From: Lichenostomus cassidix
Lineage: Eukaryota; Chordata; Aves; Passeriformes; Meliphagidae
DNA length: 64,000 nt
Assembly: GCA_008360975.2 (NCBI GenBank)
Contig: CM039182.1
Location: forward strand, 83,731,405 to 83,795,404
Direction: 5' to 3'
Shown here: positions 27,451-40,300 of the stretch, piece after piece
How the letters are laid out: every line of letters begins with the position of its first letter
Numbering within the stretch: position 1 is the stretch's first letter
Notes under the pieces: model-generated
What the model saw: the letters and a program-made list of their open reading frames with translations, nothing else
Told to the model about the DNA's origin: nothing
Databases searched by the model: none
Translations under genes and position numbers: made by a program

Positions 27451-30376
27451 GTTGAGCACATTAGCTGAGCAATTGACTTTTGTAACAGCTACAGTTCAAC
27501 TACCCCAAAATAGATAAGAATACTTAATAAAGCATATTTCATATTCATGTAGAAAACTACTAAATGCACCTCATTTCATGAGATAAAGACTCTATCAGAC
27601 TGTCTACATGCCTAAATAATGATATAGCAATGTGTGAAAAATAAATTCCTCCAAATCAAACCTTAACAAAATGACTCAGTGCTCTATACACACTCCCTAG
27701 GGAGAGGATGAGAGGGATCATGAACTGTGTGTGACAGATGTTATCAGAGTGCTTAAAGCTCTACTGGAAAGCAATTGCATTATAGTGATGAGGGTGACTT
27801 GAGAATCCACAGAGAGGAAAAAATTATAGGCAAAAACCTAACCTCTGAATGTGTCTACCTATCCCTTCTGCATAAATTTTAATATTGATAAGAATGTTTT
27901 CGTATATAACAGTTTACAAAATTTAATACATTTTTTTAAGAATTTTTAAAGTGACTTTAGAAAAAGTGTCCAGAGCAAGTCTGATTAGATATGCTCAGTA
28001 CCTGAGCTTATAAAAATCCTTAATTGCTAGTCACTTAACAACATGCATCTTTAATAAACTCATCTCTATTTTATAGCTGCTGAATAATGCTGCTCCCCTT
28101 GATTATGTGTTTATATCTTGTATTGCTTTTTGGATACTGAAGAAAACAGCTTTTAAATGACCTTTTACTTCATGTTTTGGTTGTTTGTTTTTTTTTTTTT
28201 TTGCTAATTTGATTCTAATTTCCTAATCCTGTGTTAATCCAAAAACCCAACAAATTTGTTTGTTGTTCTAAAAGCCAGAATTAGTTTTGACTAATATTTT
28301 CATGAAAAAGATGTTCTTTGGAATATTTTAGAGACTTTTTTTCTAATCAGCTAATGTAGGTTGGAACACAGAAAAGTGAAATTGTGCTAGAGCTTTTTTT
28401 GTTAAACTGTCAAAATGCTTCCTGAGCAACTCTAATTAGATAGCTCACTGTTTACACTATATTTCTAAGGTACTCTCTTTGGTAAGAATATTGATGGGAC
28501 AGTGAGTGAAGCATTTAAATGTGATTTCATGTTAACTCCCTAACAGATTGGAAATATGGGAAATTTTCCATTGTGGGACAGTGAAAACATAAAGTTGAAA
28601 GAATGATTCAGTCATCACTAAGAGTGCATTTATGCTTTAATATTAAAATGTTGTGTTCAGAAATAAATCTTAATTGGCTTGAGAGTGTCTTATCAGTACA
28701 GATAGTATCTTTGTTGATAGATCAAGGCATAATTATATCTATTCAACGAGCTTTGGGTCAGAGCCATGGTGAAGTACGCTGGTTCTTTTTATCTCTTTTT
28801 TCAAAAAGCACTGGTAAAATAATTTAGATGTCAGTCTAACAATTATGTTTTCTTGAACACTTGTATTGATATGTGCAAAAAGGCACGTCTGCACTCAAGA
28901 AAAGCTTAATACAATTGGTGTATTTAGGGTCTCCAGAAGAGGAATTTTCAGAGGGAAAATTAAAAACTTACAAAATACTTTTGCAATGGAGGCATGATTG
29001 TTTCACATACGGAGCTCATGCTCTTGAACAACACCACTGGTACTTGTACTCCATCAAGACAACTGGCAGTCCAAACAAAGAACATTATCAAACACATGTG
29101 AAATTATAATTATGCAACTGTCATTAGTCAAATCAGCAGCTGCTAGAAGAAAACTCTAAGTGACAGATGGAAATGTTTTTCTTGTCTTTCTATTTCCATT
29201 TCCCTCCCTCTGTCGGTGTAGATGAGACCTTTTTTACATTGGAACTTCCTGGGAAAGTAGGGCATTAAAAATAAAGATGAATCACTTTCTCTTGAGTTCC
29301 ACAATATTTTGAAAATTTGTCCAAAACAGGTAAATAATGAACAACATTATCCTCTGATGGACTCTATTTTCCTCTGTTGAGAGTAAATATGCATGAAATC
29401 ATACCATGTCTAGTTTTGTGCAGAGAAAGACAAAAGTAATTGTCAAAATAGAACCAAGCTGAATTTTTTTTGAGAATTTTATATGATTTTATGGAAGGGA
29501 CTAATGTCTTTCTGAAGTAAAGATCTCTGCTTAGGTGTCTTCCTAGATAGTATATGTATATTTCTTCTTAAGCATGTAACTTGTAGAATGTATATCTTCT
29601 TATAGAATGTATATTTCTTCTTAAGCATGTAACTTGTTCCTCTAGAAAGCGATAATGATTTCAACGGGACTATTTACATTTAAGCACAAGTTTAGACATT
29701 TTGCTAGACCAGGACCTCATAATATTGTCAATTCTCTCTTAGGTATCATAATAGATGGGAGAAACCATAAGACCTGACTGAATCAGCTCGAGAAAATCAC
29801 AACAACATAAAACAAACCTTTTCAAAGTTTCCTGTTCCCAAAAGGATTGAAACAGAAATATCAAAAAAGTTTTTGAAATTCTGTTTTTGATATATTCTTG
29901 ATCCAACAGAACTGTAAACTATCAGATTGCCAAGAATCCAAAGGAAAAGAAAGAAATTCAAAATTTCAGTGGGTTTTTTATAACATGGGCTCCATTTTCC
30001 AAACCCAGTAATCTTTACATAAGCTCCAACAGACTTAGAAATTTTTTCTATACTAAAATTAAAACTCAAACTGTTAATTATCAGAACAGACTCCTAGGGT
30101 TTCAGCTTGAGTTTCCTCCATTACAAAAATCAATATTAACTGTGACTGCCAGTATAAACTTTTTGGAATTCTCCCCTGGTCTAATACATACCCATAAACT
30201 AGGGGCATAAACCTGAGAAATGTATTAATTTGATTTTCTATTATTTTAATGGTCTTAAATGTACAGATAAAGAAAGAATCAAATTATGCTCAGCAGAAAT
30301 AGTAAGCATGTAAGTAAATAATACTGTTTAGATGAAAACTATACCACTTTTCATTCAGATTATATACCTCTTATAT
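27451..30376. other. AT-rich DNA, possible LINE remnant at the left edge
   Basis: 27451-27870 may continue the fossil LINE but I could not match it. The remainder has a poly-T run at about 28188-28202 and a local 54-base duplication at 29555-29638. No gene is supported. Confidence 0.4.
29555..29638. repeat. Direct repeat, 30 bases, spaced at 54
   Basis: A 30-base word starting TGTATATTTCTTCTTAAGCA occurs identically at 29555-29584 and 29609-29638. The intervening piece holds a further partial copy (GAATGTATATCTTCTTATAG), so the locus looks like a small recent tandem duplication. Confidence 0.9.
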
Positions 30377-31460
30377 AGAATCATGGAGTAATAAAATAGT
30401 TTGATTTGGAAGGGACCTTTTTAAGGTCATCTAGTCCAACCTTCTGGCAATGAACAGGGACATCTTCTAAGAGACTAGATTGCTCAGAGTCCCATTCAAC
30501 TTGACCTTGAATGTTTCCAGGACTGGGGCATTCACCACCTCTCTGGGCAACCTGTTCCAGTGTTTCGTAATCCTCATCATATAAAAGGTCTTGCTTATAT
30601 CTAATCTAATTAGACCCTCACTCAGTTTAAAACCATTCACTTTAGTCCTATCACAACAGAACCTTCTAAAAAGTTTGTCTCCATTTTTCCGGTAGGTCTC
30701 CATCAACCACTGAGAATTCTCAGTAAAATATTCCCAGAGCCTGCTCTTCTCTAGGCTGAAAAATCCCAATTGTTGCAGCCTTTTCTCATAGGAGAAGTGC
30801 TCCCTCTAATCATCTTGGTAGCCTCCTCTGGACTCATTCCAACAGACTGATGTCCTCTGGACTTGCTCCAACATATTGGTGTTCTTCCTGTGCTGAGGAC
30901 CCCAGAGCTATATGCAGCATTCCAAGTGGCGTCTCACCAGAGCTGAGTGGAGGGACAGAATCCCCTACCTCACCCTGCTGGCCACACTGCTTTGGATGCA
31001 GCCCAGGACACAATTTACTTTCTGGGTTGCAAGGGCACATGGGTCTGGTCATGTACAGCCTTTCATTCAGCAGCACCCCTAGGTCCTTCTTGGCAGGGCT
31101 GCTCTGAATCCCTTCATCCCACAGTCTGTATGGATAATGGGGGTTGCCCTGACCCAGGTGCAGCACCTTGCAGTTGCCCATGTTGAACCTCATGAGGTTT
31201 CCACAGCCCCAGTTCTTAAGCTTGTCCAGGTCACATCATCCTGTCCTTCAGGAGTGCCAGCTGCACTGCTCTGCCTGGTGTCACCTGCAAACTTGCTGAG
31301 GACACACTCAATCCATTGTCCCTTGTCTATGCCACTGATGATATTATCTAGCACCATTCCCAATACGAGCTCTTGATGGACAGCAATTGCCAGCAGTGTC
31401 CATCAAGACATTTAGCCATTGTCCAACACCCTCTGGTTGTGACTGTCCAATGAGCATGTA
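30377..31460 (-). mobile_element. CR1 LINE, 5'-truncated, antisense
   Basis: The plus strand begins with the inverted CR1 3' tail (TAGAATCATGGAGTAATA) followed by the classic GGAAGGGACC...GGTCATCTAGTCCAACC. The minus strand therefore carries the 3' half of CR1 ORF2: RT core end, thumb and C-terminal region, then the short 3' UTR. Decayed frames read KFAGDT, GNCKVLHLGQGNP, KKDLGVLLNERL and HWNRLPREVVNAPVLE, all CR1 landmarks. The 5' truncation lies near 31460. Avian CR1 is a Jockey-group non-LTR retrotransposon and most copies are dead 5'-truncated ones like this. Confidence 0.93.
30467..31300 (-). pseudogene. CR1 ORF2 reverse transcriptase fragment (broken)
   Basis: Two main open pieces (30834-31193 and 30467-30769) lie in different frames, joined by indels. 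The catalytic FADD box of the RT is changed to FAGD (bases 31280-31291), removing the first of the two adjacent metal-binding aspartates. The copy cannot encode an active enzyme. Confidence 0.85.
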
Positions 31461-33770
31461 ACAGAACAAGGAGGTGCACCTAGATTACCTCTGAAATCGG
31501 CCTTGCCTTTTCCAGGATTACTAATCCTGATTCAATGAATGAAGTAAACAGCCCTCAAGGAAGAACATGGAAAATTTTTCATTGATTTCAGTATATTCTT
31601 CACAACCATTCAATTCTTCACACCACTCAAAAAACATGACTTGAAGTCTGCGTGTGAGAACAGTAAGTATTAAAAAGGTTTTGATCAAATCCCTTTCTAA
31701 GCTTTTTCTCCTATTTAGAAATTCTTTTTAATATGCAACACGTGTTGCAGTGCAAAAACAAGGCCAAAACTGTCTCAAAATACATAATGAAATATGTCTC
31801 TTGTTTGTAGCATATATTTTTGGAAAAGATATGAGCCTCAGAGAGAAGAGAGGAATTGCATGAGAAAGATAAAGGATTCAGTTCTCTGTGCTGGTGAGTT
31901 GTGGAAATATTTAAAAACAGGATGATTTTCAAGGGTCTCCCTATAAATTTTCATTTTGTTTTGGTCAAGTTTATATACACATCCTCTCAACATTTATATT
32001 TTTGTTATAGTACTTCTTTTCATAGGGACTTATCATAAAATCACTGTATAGCTGAATTTTTTATGTCTCCTGTGGGTAGACACAAGTGCACAAATACAAA
32101 TTTATATGGTGTGTAGGGAAGAGAAAAAATAATTTTGACTGTTTTCTCTATGTTTCATTATGAAATAATAGCTATATATTTATTTTCCCCACCTACCTTC
32201 CCCACAAAAAAGCACATACATGCATAAAGGAGGGGACATTAGTAACAGAGATCAGAAACCTGTTTTTCCTTTTTCAATGTCTACATATATTCAAGACATT
32301 CATGCATTGATAGATAATTAATTTTTAGTTCTTTTTAAACATATTCATTCTTAAGTTGTGTGGAAAAGTAATGTGAATGTTTATTTATTTCAATTTTAAA
32401 ATATCCACAACATGCAATTGTTTCAGACTGCAAGAACTACTTTCTAATGCTTCTTTTATGTTGCTTGCTGATATCTTGAAACTTTGTATCTTTTTTTTGG
32501 GATCAGAAATCATCTAATGGACTGAAATAAAGAGTTGACACTATTTTGCATATATAAATCTAGTGATGACTCCAATAATTTTTAAAATAGTTTTTATTGG
32601 CTATTCTTTGAGACAAAAAAATGTAAGTAAATTACTAAATTTTAGGCATAAAGAGTCTATTACTTTTTAAAATGATAATTGCTTCCTCATACTTTTATAG
32701 CTATATAAATATGCCTGTAGCAAACTAAATATATTTTCTAAGATGTCCCTGAATATTACATCAAATAATGTTTCAGGGAACATAATTGATCTCTGTATTA
32801 CAGCAGCATGCTGATAGATATCTTATTTCTTTATTCATGTTCAGAAACTGAAGAAGTAGGAGTAGAATTACTGGACAACTTGCCTGAATATTCGGCTGAA
32901 TCGATTAATGGCTGTTTGGAGAGGTGGAATTATTGATCTTTTTCTGTCATTTCAACCTCAAAGAAATGTTCAAGATGACATAAGATCTCAGAATGTCAGG
33001 ACAAAAACTAGAGCTGACAAAGTGATCTGTCTCCTGCTTTCATTTACCTACTCAAATTTTCAAATTGTTCAAGAGTAATATTAAGAAATTCTTGCAATTT
33101 TGATTTGTATTATTTCAGGTAGCTTCTTAGCCGGATAGCTAGAATTTTATCTTGATTAATTATTAGTTTATTGCCACATTTTTTTACATACATAACTATA
33201 AAATGGCAGTAAGCACCTTCATGAATAAATAGATGTCTTGTCAGTGAATCAGCTCAGTATTTCATTTCTCCTTTATAAAATTATATTCCAAATTCTTTTA
33301 TATCTTCCCTTTCATGAGTTTATTTTGGAGTCAAGTCAGCTTTCCTATACAAGAGGAGCTCTTTATTTTAAATTTATATATAGTTCCTTTGATAACTGAG
33401 GTGTAGAATGCCTACTAAACCTAACACATGATGTGTGGTTTAGGTCATGATCTTGTTGCAAAAAATACTCTTTGAATAATTTTTGACAGTTTTATATGCC
33501 CTCCTATATCAAAGCCATCAATGAAGCACACCTCATTAATTGTGTGAACATCTATTGCCCTTCATGTATAAGTTTCAAAGTTAGAATTCAGGTTTTTCCT
33601 TCCTGCAGAGGCATGAAAGTGCTTGTCTTTCTAACAAGTATTGCTCCAAAAGAAAATGATTCATAGCTTTTCTGCAGCCTTCTGAGAAGTTACCTATACA
33701 CAATTTTAAAAAATATGATTGATTTACCCAGTTAAGAAAGAAAACTGTGAAAAAAAAAATTGATAATCGT
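31461..33770. other. AT-rich DNA, no gene seen
   Basis: Very AT-rich, with TATATA- and AAATATTT-like words throughout. No open frame with exon character and no recognised repeat. Confidence 0.5.
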
Positions 33771-33887
33771 TCACCAATTGAAAAAGAAAGGCTGAAGTGC
33801 ATTCCGAAATAGGCCTTGGAGATGTATCTGTTTTTCAAGTACAGAGCGTAGGCCTAGCTTTGGAAGGTCAGCCCAAACCTCATCCTC
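33771..33887 (-). CDS. Candidate terminal coding exon, unknown protein
   Basis: On the minus strand a strong acceptor (CCATATTGTCTTATCCCCACAG) is followed by 38 open codons and a stop: EDEVWADLPKLGLRSVLEKQ then a hydrophobic end (FFFNW). The codons look exon-like. The same frame is also open upstream of the acceptor (to about 33983), so the block may instead begin at another acceptor near 33955. No AATAAA was seen close downstream. It could belong with the exon-like block at 35225-35437, whose second frame exits in the matching phase 0. An exon of a non-coding RNA or chance remain possible. Confidence 0.22.
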   Translation of the reverse strand, partial: EDEVWADLPKLGLRSVLEKQIHLQGLFRNALQPFFFNW

Positions 33888-35224
33888 CTGTGGGGATAAG
33901 ACAATATGGGTGTAGACCCCAGAGCTGAGAAGCCCTGCTGGATCCCCCAGGCAAGGCTGGGAAGACAGGAGAAGTAGAATCACTCTGTGAATGAAGAATC
34001 CACCCCACTAAATATTTGAACGATTCTTATAGTCAGAAAACCAAAGAGCAAGCTGTCTCAGAATTAATTGCCAATTATGCACTTCCTTAAGAAATAACTT
34101 AAGAACTAAGAATAGGCAAAAATACAGTATAATATAATGCAATCAAATATAGTATAAATAGAGGTGGGATGAAAAAATTGGGAGGAAGATGTGATCAGTT
34201 TAATCAGGCATTTTTGAAAGGTTTGAAATATCTAAAATTATAGATTTATACTGATTTTTAGAAAAATATCCTACAACATAAACCCAGAGGAATAGCTGGT
34301 AAGCATCTATCACTTTCTAAATACAACCAAAAACCTCAGATTCCTTTAAATTGAAGTGAATTGCATAGAAATAGCAAATGATGACAGCAATAATTACTGA
34401 ATTTCTATATTCATATAAAACTATGATTTTTTAAATATCAAATAATGTTGTAAACCATATAAACTGTATGCTAGTTTTCAATAGATATAAATTCAGTAAT
34501 TATATCTACTTATACTTTATTTACCTATCTTTTTCTTTATAAAGAAACAGACAAGCTTCAAAAATATATTAGAGTTTAAAAAATCTGAAATTGTACCATT
34601 TATTTATAATGAAGGAGTTGAACTGATTATACTGCAACCTTTACTTCTTCAGATACACACCTCAATTTTTTTCCTCATGTATTTGAGATAGATTGTAACA
34701 AAAAAGATTTTTGCCTTTAGTGAAATTGTATGCACAAAATCCCACAATTCTTTTCACATCTCAGGGGGGTGTAATTGAAAGGAAGCTTCATATAAAAGCA
34801 CAGGATTGACATTAGTATCTTCAGTGGAAGGAAAAAGTATTCAAGTCTGGTTCGAAACAGAAATACTCTTAGTATTTCTGAATAAACAGAAGAAAATATA
34901 TGGGTTATTTAATGTAAGAGTAAATTAAATAAAGCAGAATCCTAAAACTGTGGGAAACAAATCATAGGTTAACACGAGAAGCAGGGCAAAAGGTTGTCAT
35001 TTCTGTAAGTTACTTATTTCTGCTTTTTCATTTGTATGATTTTGTTTTACCATAATAAATGTAATATAAGGCTTGAAGGACTTTACCAACCTTTTAAAAA
35101 ATGAGACAAGAGGCTGTGGCCATTAATAGCTATTTCATAACTAAATAAACAATAAGAATAATTTTTATACTGAACTTTGACTGGATGGAATATCTGTCTT
35201 CCTCCATGCTTCCAAAAAACTTAC
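33888..35224. other. AT-rich DNA, no gene seen
   Basis: No recognisable gene or repeat. It separates two minus-strand exon-like blocks. Confidence 0.45.
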
Positions 35225-35437
35225 CTCCAATCTCAAGCAAGTAGGCATCCAGGTGATGTGTTGAAGAGGAACACAAAGCCTGCCCCACAATGTGCTGTTT
35301 TGATCCCTTGGAGATAATGACATTCCCTTTTGGAGATCTGACTCGAGTGAAAGATGTTGCCAAAAGATGTGACAGGTTTGAACAGTCAAAATAGGTAGGG
35401 ATGACGGTGAGTGCTGAGACCTCTGATACAATTGTCC
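35225..35437 (-). CDS. Candidate coding exon with two open frames, unknown protein
   Basis: The 213-base block has a minus-strand acceptor (CCCTTCCATCCAG) and a perfect donor (GGAG then GTAAGT). Two frames are open over its whole length. One enters and exits in phase 1 (symmetric exon; 70 full codons, including SFTRVRSPKGNVIISKGSKQ). The other enters and exits in phase 0 (71 codons, including DQNSTLWGRLCVPLQHITW). GC is higher than in the flanks. I recognise neither peptide. The perfect donor favours a real exon, but two open frames also fit a non-coding RNA exon or an old repeat. Confidence 0.28.
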
Positions 35438-37358
35438 CTGGATGGAAGGGACATTGTCTGTCTCTGGGTCCACTTTGAGAGGGGAAGTTTCTTACAAACC
35501 AGTATAAACTGGGTCTTGTCCTTTGTTCAGTAATGGCAGCTAATTTCCTATTTACATGAGCCTTGAGAAAATATTAGTCTTCATCTAATAAGCAATTTTT
35601 TAAAAATTTTATTTGCTATCAATATTTATTTCATTAAGGAATTTGTCCATTGTGTTTGTATTTAAAGAAGATGGTCACCTGGCAGAAAATAGCCCTAGTG
35701 ACTCACCATAAAAGTGCAGAAAGGATTTATGGTGTCCAAATCACACACACTCTGACAAAAGGTATGAATATGAACACAGCTTGTAAATCACCAAGGGAAA
35801 CTTGGGAAGTAAATGTGTATTGAAGGCTAGTAAAGTAAAAGGCTAACATTAATAAAACAGATCTGTTTAGTGCTGAAACATTCTTTTTTTAAGATTTGAG
35901 TAGTGTAAATATTTTTTTATCTGTAAAGAATATGGTTGTAGTGTCTTACTACTCAAAGAAAGGACTGCAAGATGTAATAAAACATTGTAAGTCAAGAAAA
36001 CTTTCTGTTAACACTGTGGAAGCATACTTTGGAAAATCAAAAGCACTTATTGCTCATATTGTTCATATTCATCAAAGTTGTTCATATTGTGCTTTGCTTG
36101 ACCTCTGGTAGCTTTGCCTCTCTTGTAGAGTGCTCTCTCAATCTATGAAAAGAGGATTTCTATCGATGAAAAAAGTTATTCCTTTACCCCCATGGATAGC
36201 TGCAAGTCTATCCTGTTTTAATGGCAAAGAGAAATGAGACAAACAATTTAGCACTCACAGTGAATGCTGCCTTGACACCATCCCAGGGATTTTTTTAGTT
36301 TCAGACTAAAAAAAACCAATATTCAAGCAAGGAATGCTTTTTATTAAATCCCCCCATCTCCTATCAAGATGACTCAAACTGTGAAAAAAAGAAAATTGAT
36401 GGTGAGAATACAGAGCAAGCATTGCTCTGAACACTGATTTTTTCTATCATATTCTTTTTCTGATACTTATTTCCAAATTTCCAGCTATTGGGCAGAGTTT
36501 CCAGAGTTATCCTGGCTTACCCCAACATTTTAGCTTGTTTAGTGCATAGAACGGAAGACTAGAGTTGTATTAAATTTGATGGAAGAAACAGGTGCTTCTG
36601 AGAGAAAGTAGTTTTAGCTCCATCGTGAGTAACATGAAAAACAGATGTGCCTACTTTAAATCAACGGCTCAATTTGTATATTTTTAATCTGGACATGTAT
36701 TTCAAACAACAACTAGGGCTGGACTGATTTATGAAAAGGCAGGTTAAGTCTATGAATCTAGGAAAATCCTTTAATTTGATTCTTCAGGTGCTTCAAAAGT
36801 GCATGGCCCATCAAATTCATAATTAAAAAACGGGGCAATATTAAGCCACAAAGAGTTATTCTACATTTAATTAGAAATCTGAGTTTTCCAGCGCTGGATT
36901 AGTGGAAAAATAGTAGACAAAAGTATTGATCAGCTAGCAGATAAATGCTCCCATGGCCATGTAATGAACACATCAAAGCTTTAAGATTTCTCTTCAAGAT
37001 TTCAAGAGTATCTGCAGGTCAGCTTTCAATGACTTATTCAAAGTGAAGGTGGTCGATTGCATATGTATATATTAAAATATATTCAGATGAAAAATACATG
37101 TGAATGACAGGGATATGGACATGCTGCAGAAGGGCAAGAAACTAACTCAGAGGAATACTGTATTCTTTGTAAATTATTCACTCATATGTAGTCAATATCC
37201 CAAAAATCACTGAAGAAATATTGTATTTCAGGTGGGTAGTGGCAACTGAATACTTGATTTTGACTGTTTGCAGTTACCAAAAGAAAGCAGGTATTGATTA
37301 AAGTTAGCCGGCTCAAGTAAATTTTAGAAAAGGAAAACAGTTTTCTTTGGGTTTACCC

Positions 37359-37378
37359 AAAAAAAAAAAAAAAAAAAA
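37359..37378 (+). repeat. Poly-A tract
   Basis: Twenty consecutive A residues. No retrocopy body could be recognised upstream, so this is a simple homopolymer or the tail of an unrecognisable insertion. Confidence 0.85.
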
Positions 37379-40300
37379 GCTTTATATTTCTTTTGCAATT
37401 ATTAGATAATATCTTGTTATTGAACAGAAAATCAGAAACACCAGAAATTAGGTAGACTATTGGAAAAGGACTTAGAAAAATAATCACATTTTCAGTTATT
37501 CTCCTCCAGGAAATTATGCATTACATTAATTTACTGAAGTCCCATGAATCTTCTTAAAGAGATTAAGCCTTCCTGTAGTTTCCACCACCATTTCTGATGA
37601 TAATAGTATGACTAATACAGCATATCAGATTGGGATTTTTTATTACTCATATGACATCCATAAGAGTTGCTTTTCATAACCAACATGTCATGCACTCTCC
37701 CTAATTTGTTTGGAGGAAATATCTTTCCACCATTAAAATGAAATTCACTACTTGACTGGGAATCTACATTTTGAACAAAAATACATGGAGCATGTTCTAC
37801 CACCCATGAGTGTCTTTCTTGCCATCTATTGCAACATTCAAAGCTTACATGATGCTTACAAGATCATTTTAATATCTGAATTGATCCTTCTAGCTTTACA
37901 AAGACACTTACAAGAAAGAAGTATCACTCTTAGTTTCAGTCCTGAAATTGACAGCTTTCCCTCTCTTCAGGCCCTATAACAAGCCAGGATCAGAAATCAG
38001 TAAAATATTGTTTCTAGTCTATCATCCCTTCCTCATATACAGCAACATCCAGGCCTATAAATGCCACAGAGCTTACAGAAACAATTATGAGATCTCAAAA
38101 CAGTCATACATTCTTTGATCTGGTATAGATCTTGAAAGCTGTTTTTTGGATAAATCAATATCTGAAAACATAAAAATCTGTCTTGGACACATAGGCCTGT
38201 TTTCCAAAGCTTTCAAGTCTCACAAGAGACAGATTGAACAGCTGCAAATTTAGACAAGCTGATGGAGAAATTTCACCTTGGTGCCAAGTTCAGCCTCATG
38301 TTCAGCTAGGTTCAAGAGCTCTTCATGAAAACATTTAATGGACCAGCAACGACTGATGTAAGTGGAGACTGCTTTCTGGTCATGGTGGAATCAACAGAAT
38401 GTAAGGGTTCCATCACTGTGCAGTGCCAAGATATTCATTTGTAGATGATGGCAACAGAGGAAATATAGCCATTTATTTTGCTTTACCTTAATTTTTGTCT
38501 TTAAAACAAAATTGTTAAATTATATCAGACCTAAGTAGAAGCTAGATTGCTAATCTTTTGTGTATTTTGTTCTCTGTGTTGCATTCTTGCTGCTCCCTCT
38601 TTTTCTTATATGTGCTTGGAATGTGAAATACTTACAATTCTCTAGAACTATTTCACTTTTGACTTCCAGAGTTGGTGGAATTTTCTCTTCAGCTTTTACT
38701 ATTTTAATAAGGCAGACAGATTAAAAAATATCTCTCCTAATAATATATATTTAATCTGTGAGGACAGTGACCTTGACCAACAATGACAGGTTGGATATTC
38801 ACTATGTGAGTTGAGTTCTGATGTAATTGCACTTAAATCTAAGACGATTTCCTCAGACTTCTTTTACTTTAGCTCTATACTGTCCTCCTTGCATCTGTAA
38901 CTGTATCTAGTTGATTCAAATTTACTATGAAGTTGTTTTATAATATCAACAGTAGTTGTATGGAATAGCTGAAGATTATTTAAGACTGAGCATGGTATAT
39001 AAAATGTAGGTAGAAAGCACAGGAATGGTTTAATCACATAAATACGAAATTAAGAGTTTGTGTGTGCCATTGGTATGGGCAAATCTGCTTCTTTTTACCT
39101 GCCTGGACTATTTAGCCGTATATATATCCTCTTTCCTTGCAAATTTACAGTCAGGAAGACATTAAAAAGATGTCACCATTACGGATGACATGTTTAATTT
39201 CATTAACATCTAAATACCAGAAAGGTGCATGTGCAATATCAAGATATATTTAGACAATCTTCTAAATCCATTCATTTCTGCAGTAATCTTTTAAAGTCAC
39301 CAGCCTGTCAGAGCATGCAGTAAGTGTGTTTTCATGGGATTGTCTCAGTGTGAATGCTATGAATAGTTCTGAATCAGTAAAAGGATTTAGACTTTCTGAA
39401 GAACCTTATATAAACATAAGATCTATAGTTTCAGGATGTAAATAATATTCAGTCTGAAGCCAGGGAACTCTACACTGAAAAAAAATGTTCTGGTGTGATT
39501 GGTTGACACTTCTCAGTCTCTGAATTGAAATGATCTCAAATAAAACTTCTAGCTTTCTGAAACATGTTCTACTATAAATAAAATTAATATTCATCTCAAT
39601 CTACACAGAAGAAGCTCCCATCACATTTGCATCTATAAAGCTCACTATCAAGACCTGTGTTTATGGAGTAAGGACAAAAAAAGGGGGAAAAAAAAAGGAA
39701 AAATCCCCTATTTTTCTGACATAGTAGGAATGAAAAAAATAGCAAGGAAAGGACAAGAGTGAAATTAAAATCTCTGCAGAAAGGTAAGAGGCTGTTAAGT
39801 GATCTTCAGTCTTCTACACAGGAAAGTCCTTTCTAGCAACTCTCTGTGGGTGAACTGAGTCAAAAGAGAAGACTGAACACTGACACAGGACACTGACCTC
39901 TACAGCTCAGCTTGATCAAGTACAAAATCAGTCTATTCAGAGGTGAGGAATGGTGCAAACTGTTTCATCAGAGTATGTGAAAAAGTAAGGCTCACCCTGA
40001 GAGTATCTTGTGAGTAAAGTATTTAGTCTTGCTCTATTGTACAGCATGATTTCAGTTTAATTTCATGTCTAAATCAGTGCTACCAAGTTTTCTAAAAATG
40101 CAGCAAATTATCTCATTTCTTTTGTGTTTGGTTTGCTTCTACTGAGATAGAATTGTCTGAATCTTTTTACTAGTACCCACAGTGAAATAACATAGAAACC
40201 ATCAATGTACTGGGAAACTTCAAGGCAGAATTTAAAATGCTTCAGTAATCATATGTCACATACTACTGATATATCAAAAAGCAGGCAGTTTCTACCTATG

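Noticed and set aside
30850..31376. Plus-strand open frames at 30850-31107, 30947-31186 and 31137-31376
   Set aside because: All are antisense to the CR1 copy at 30377-31460.
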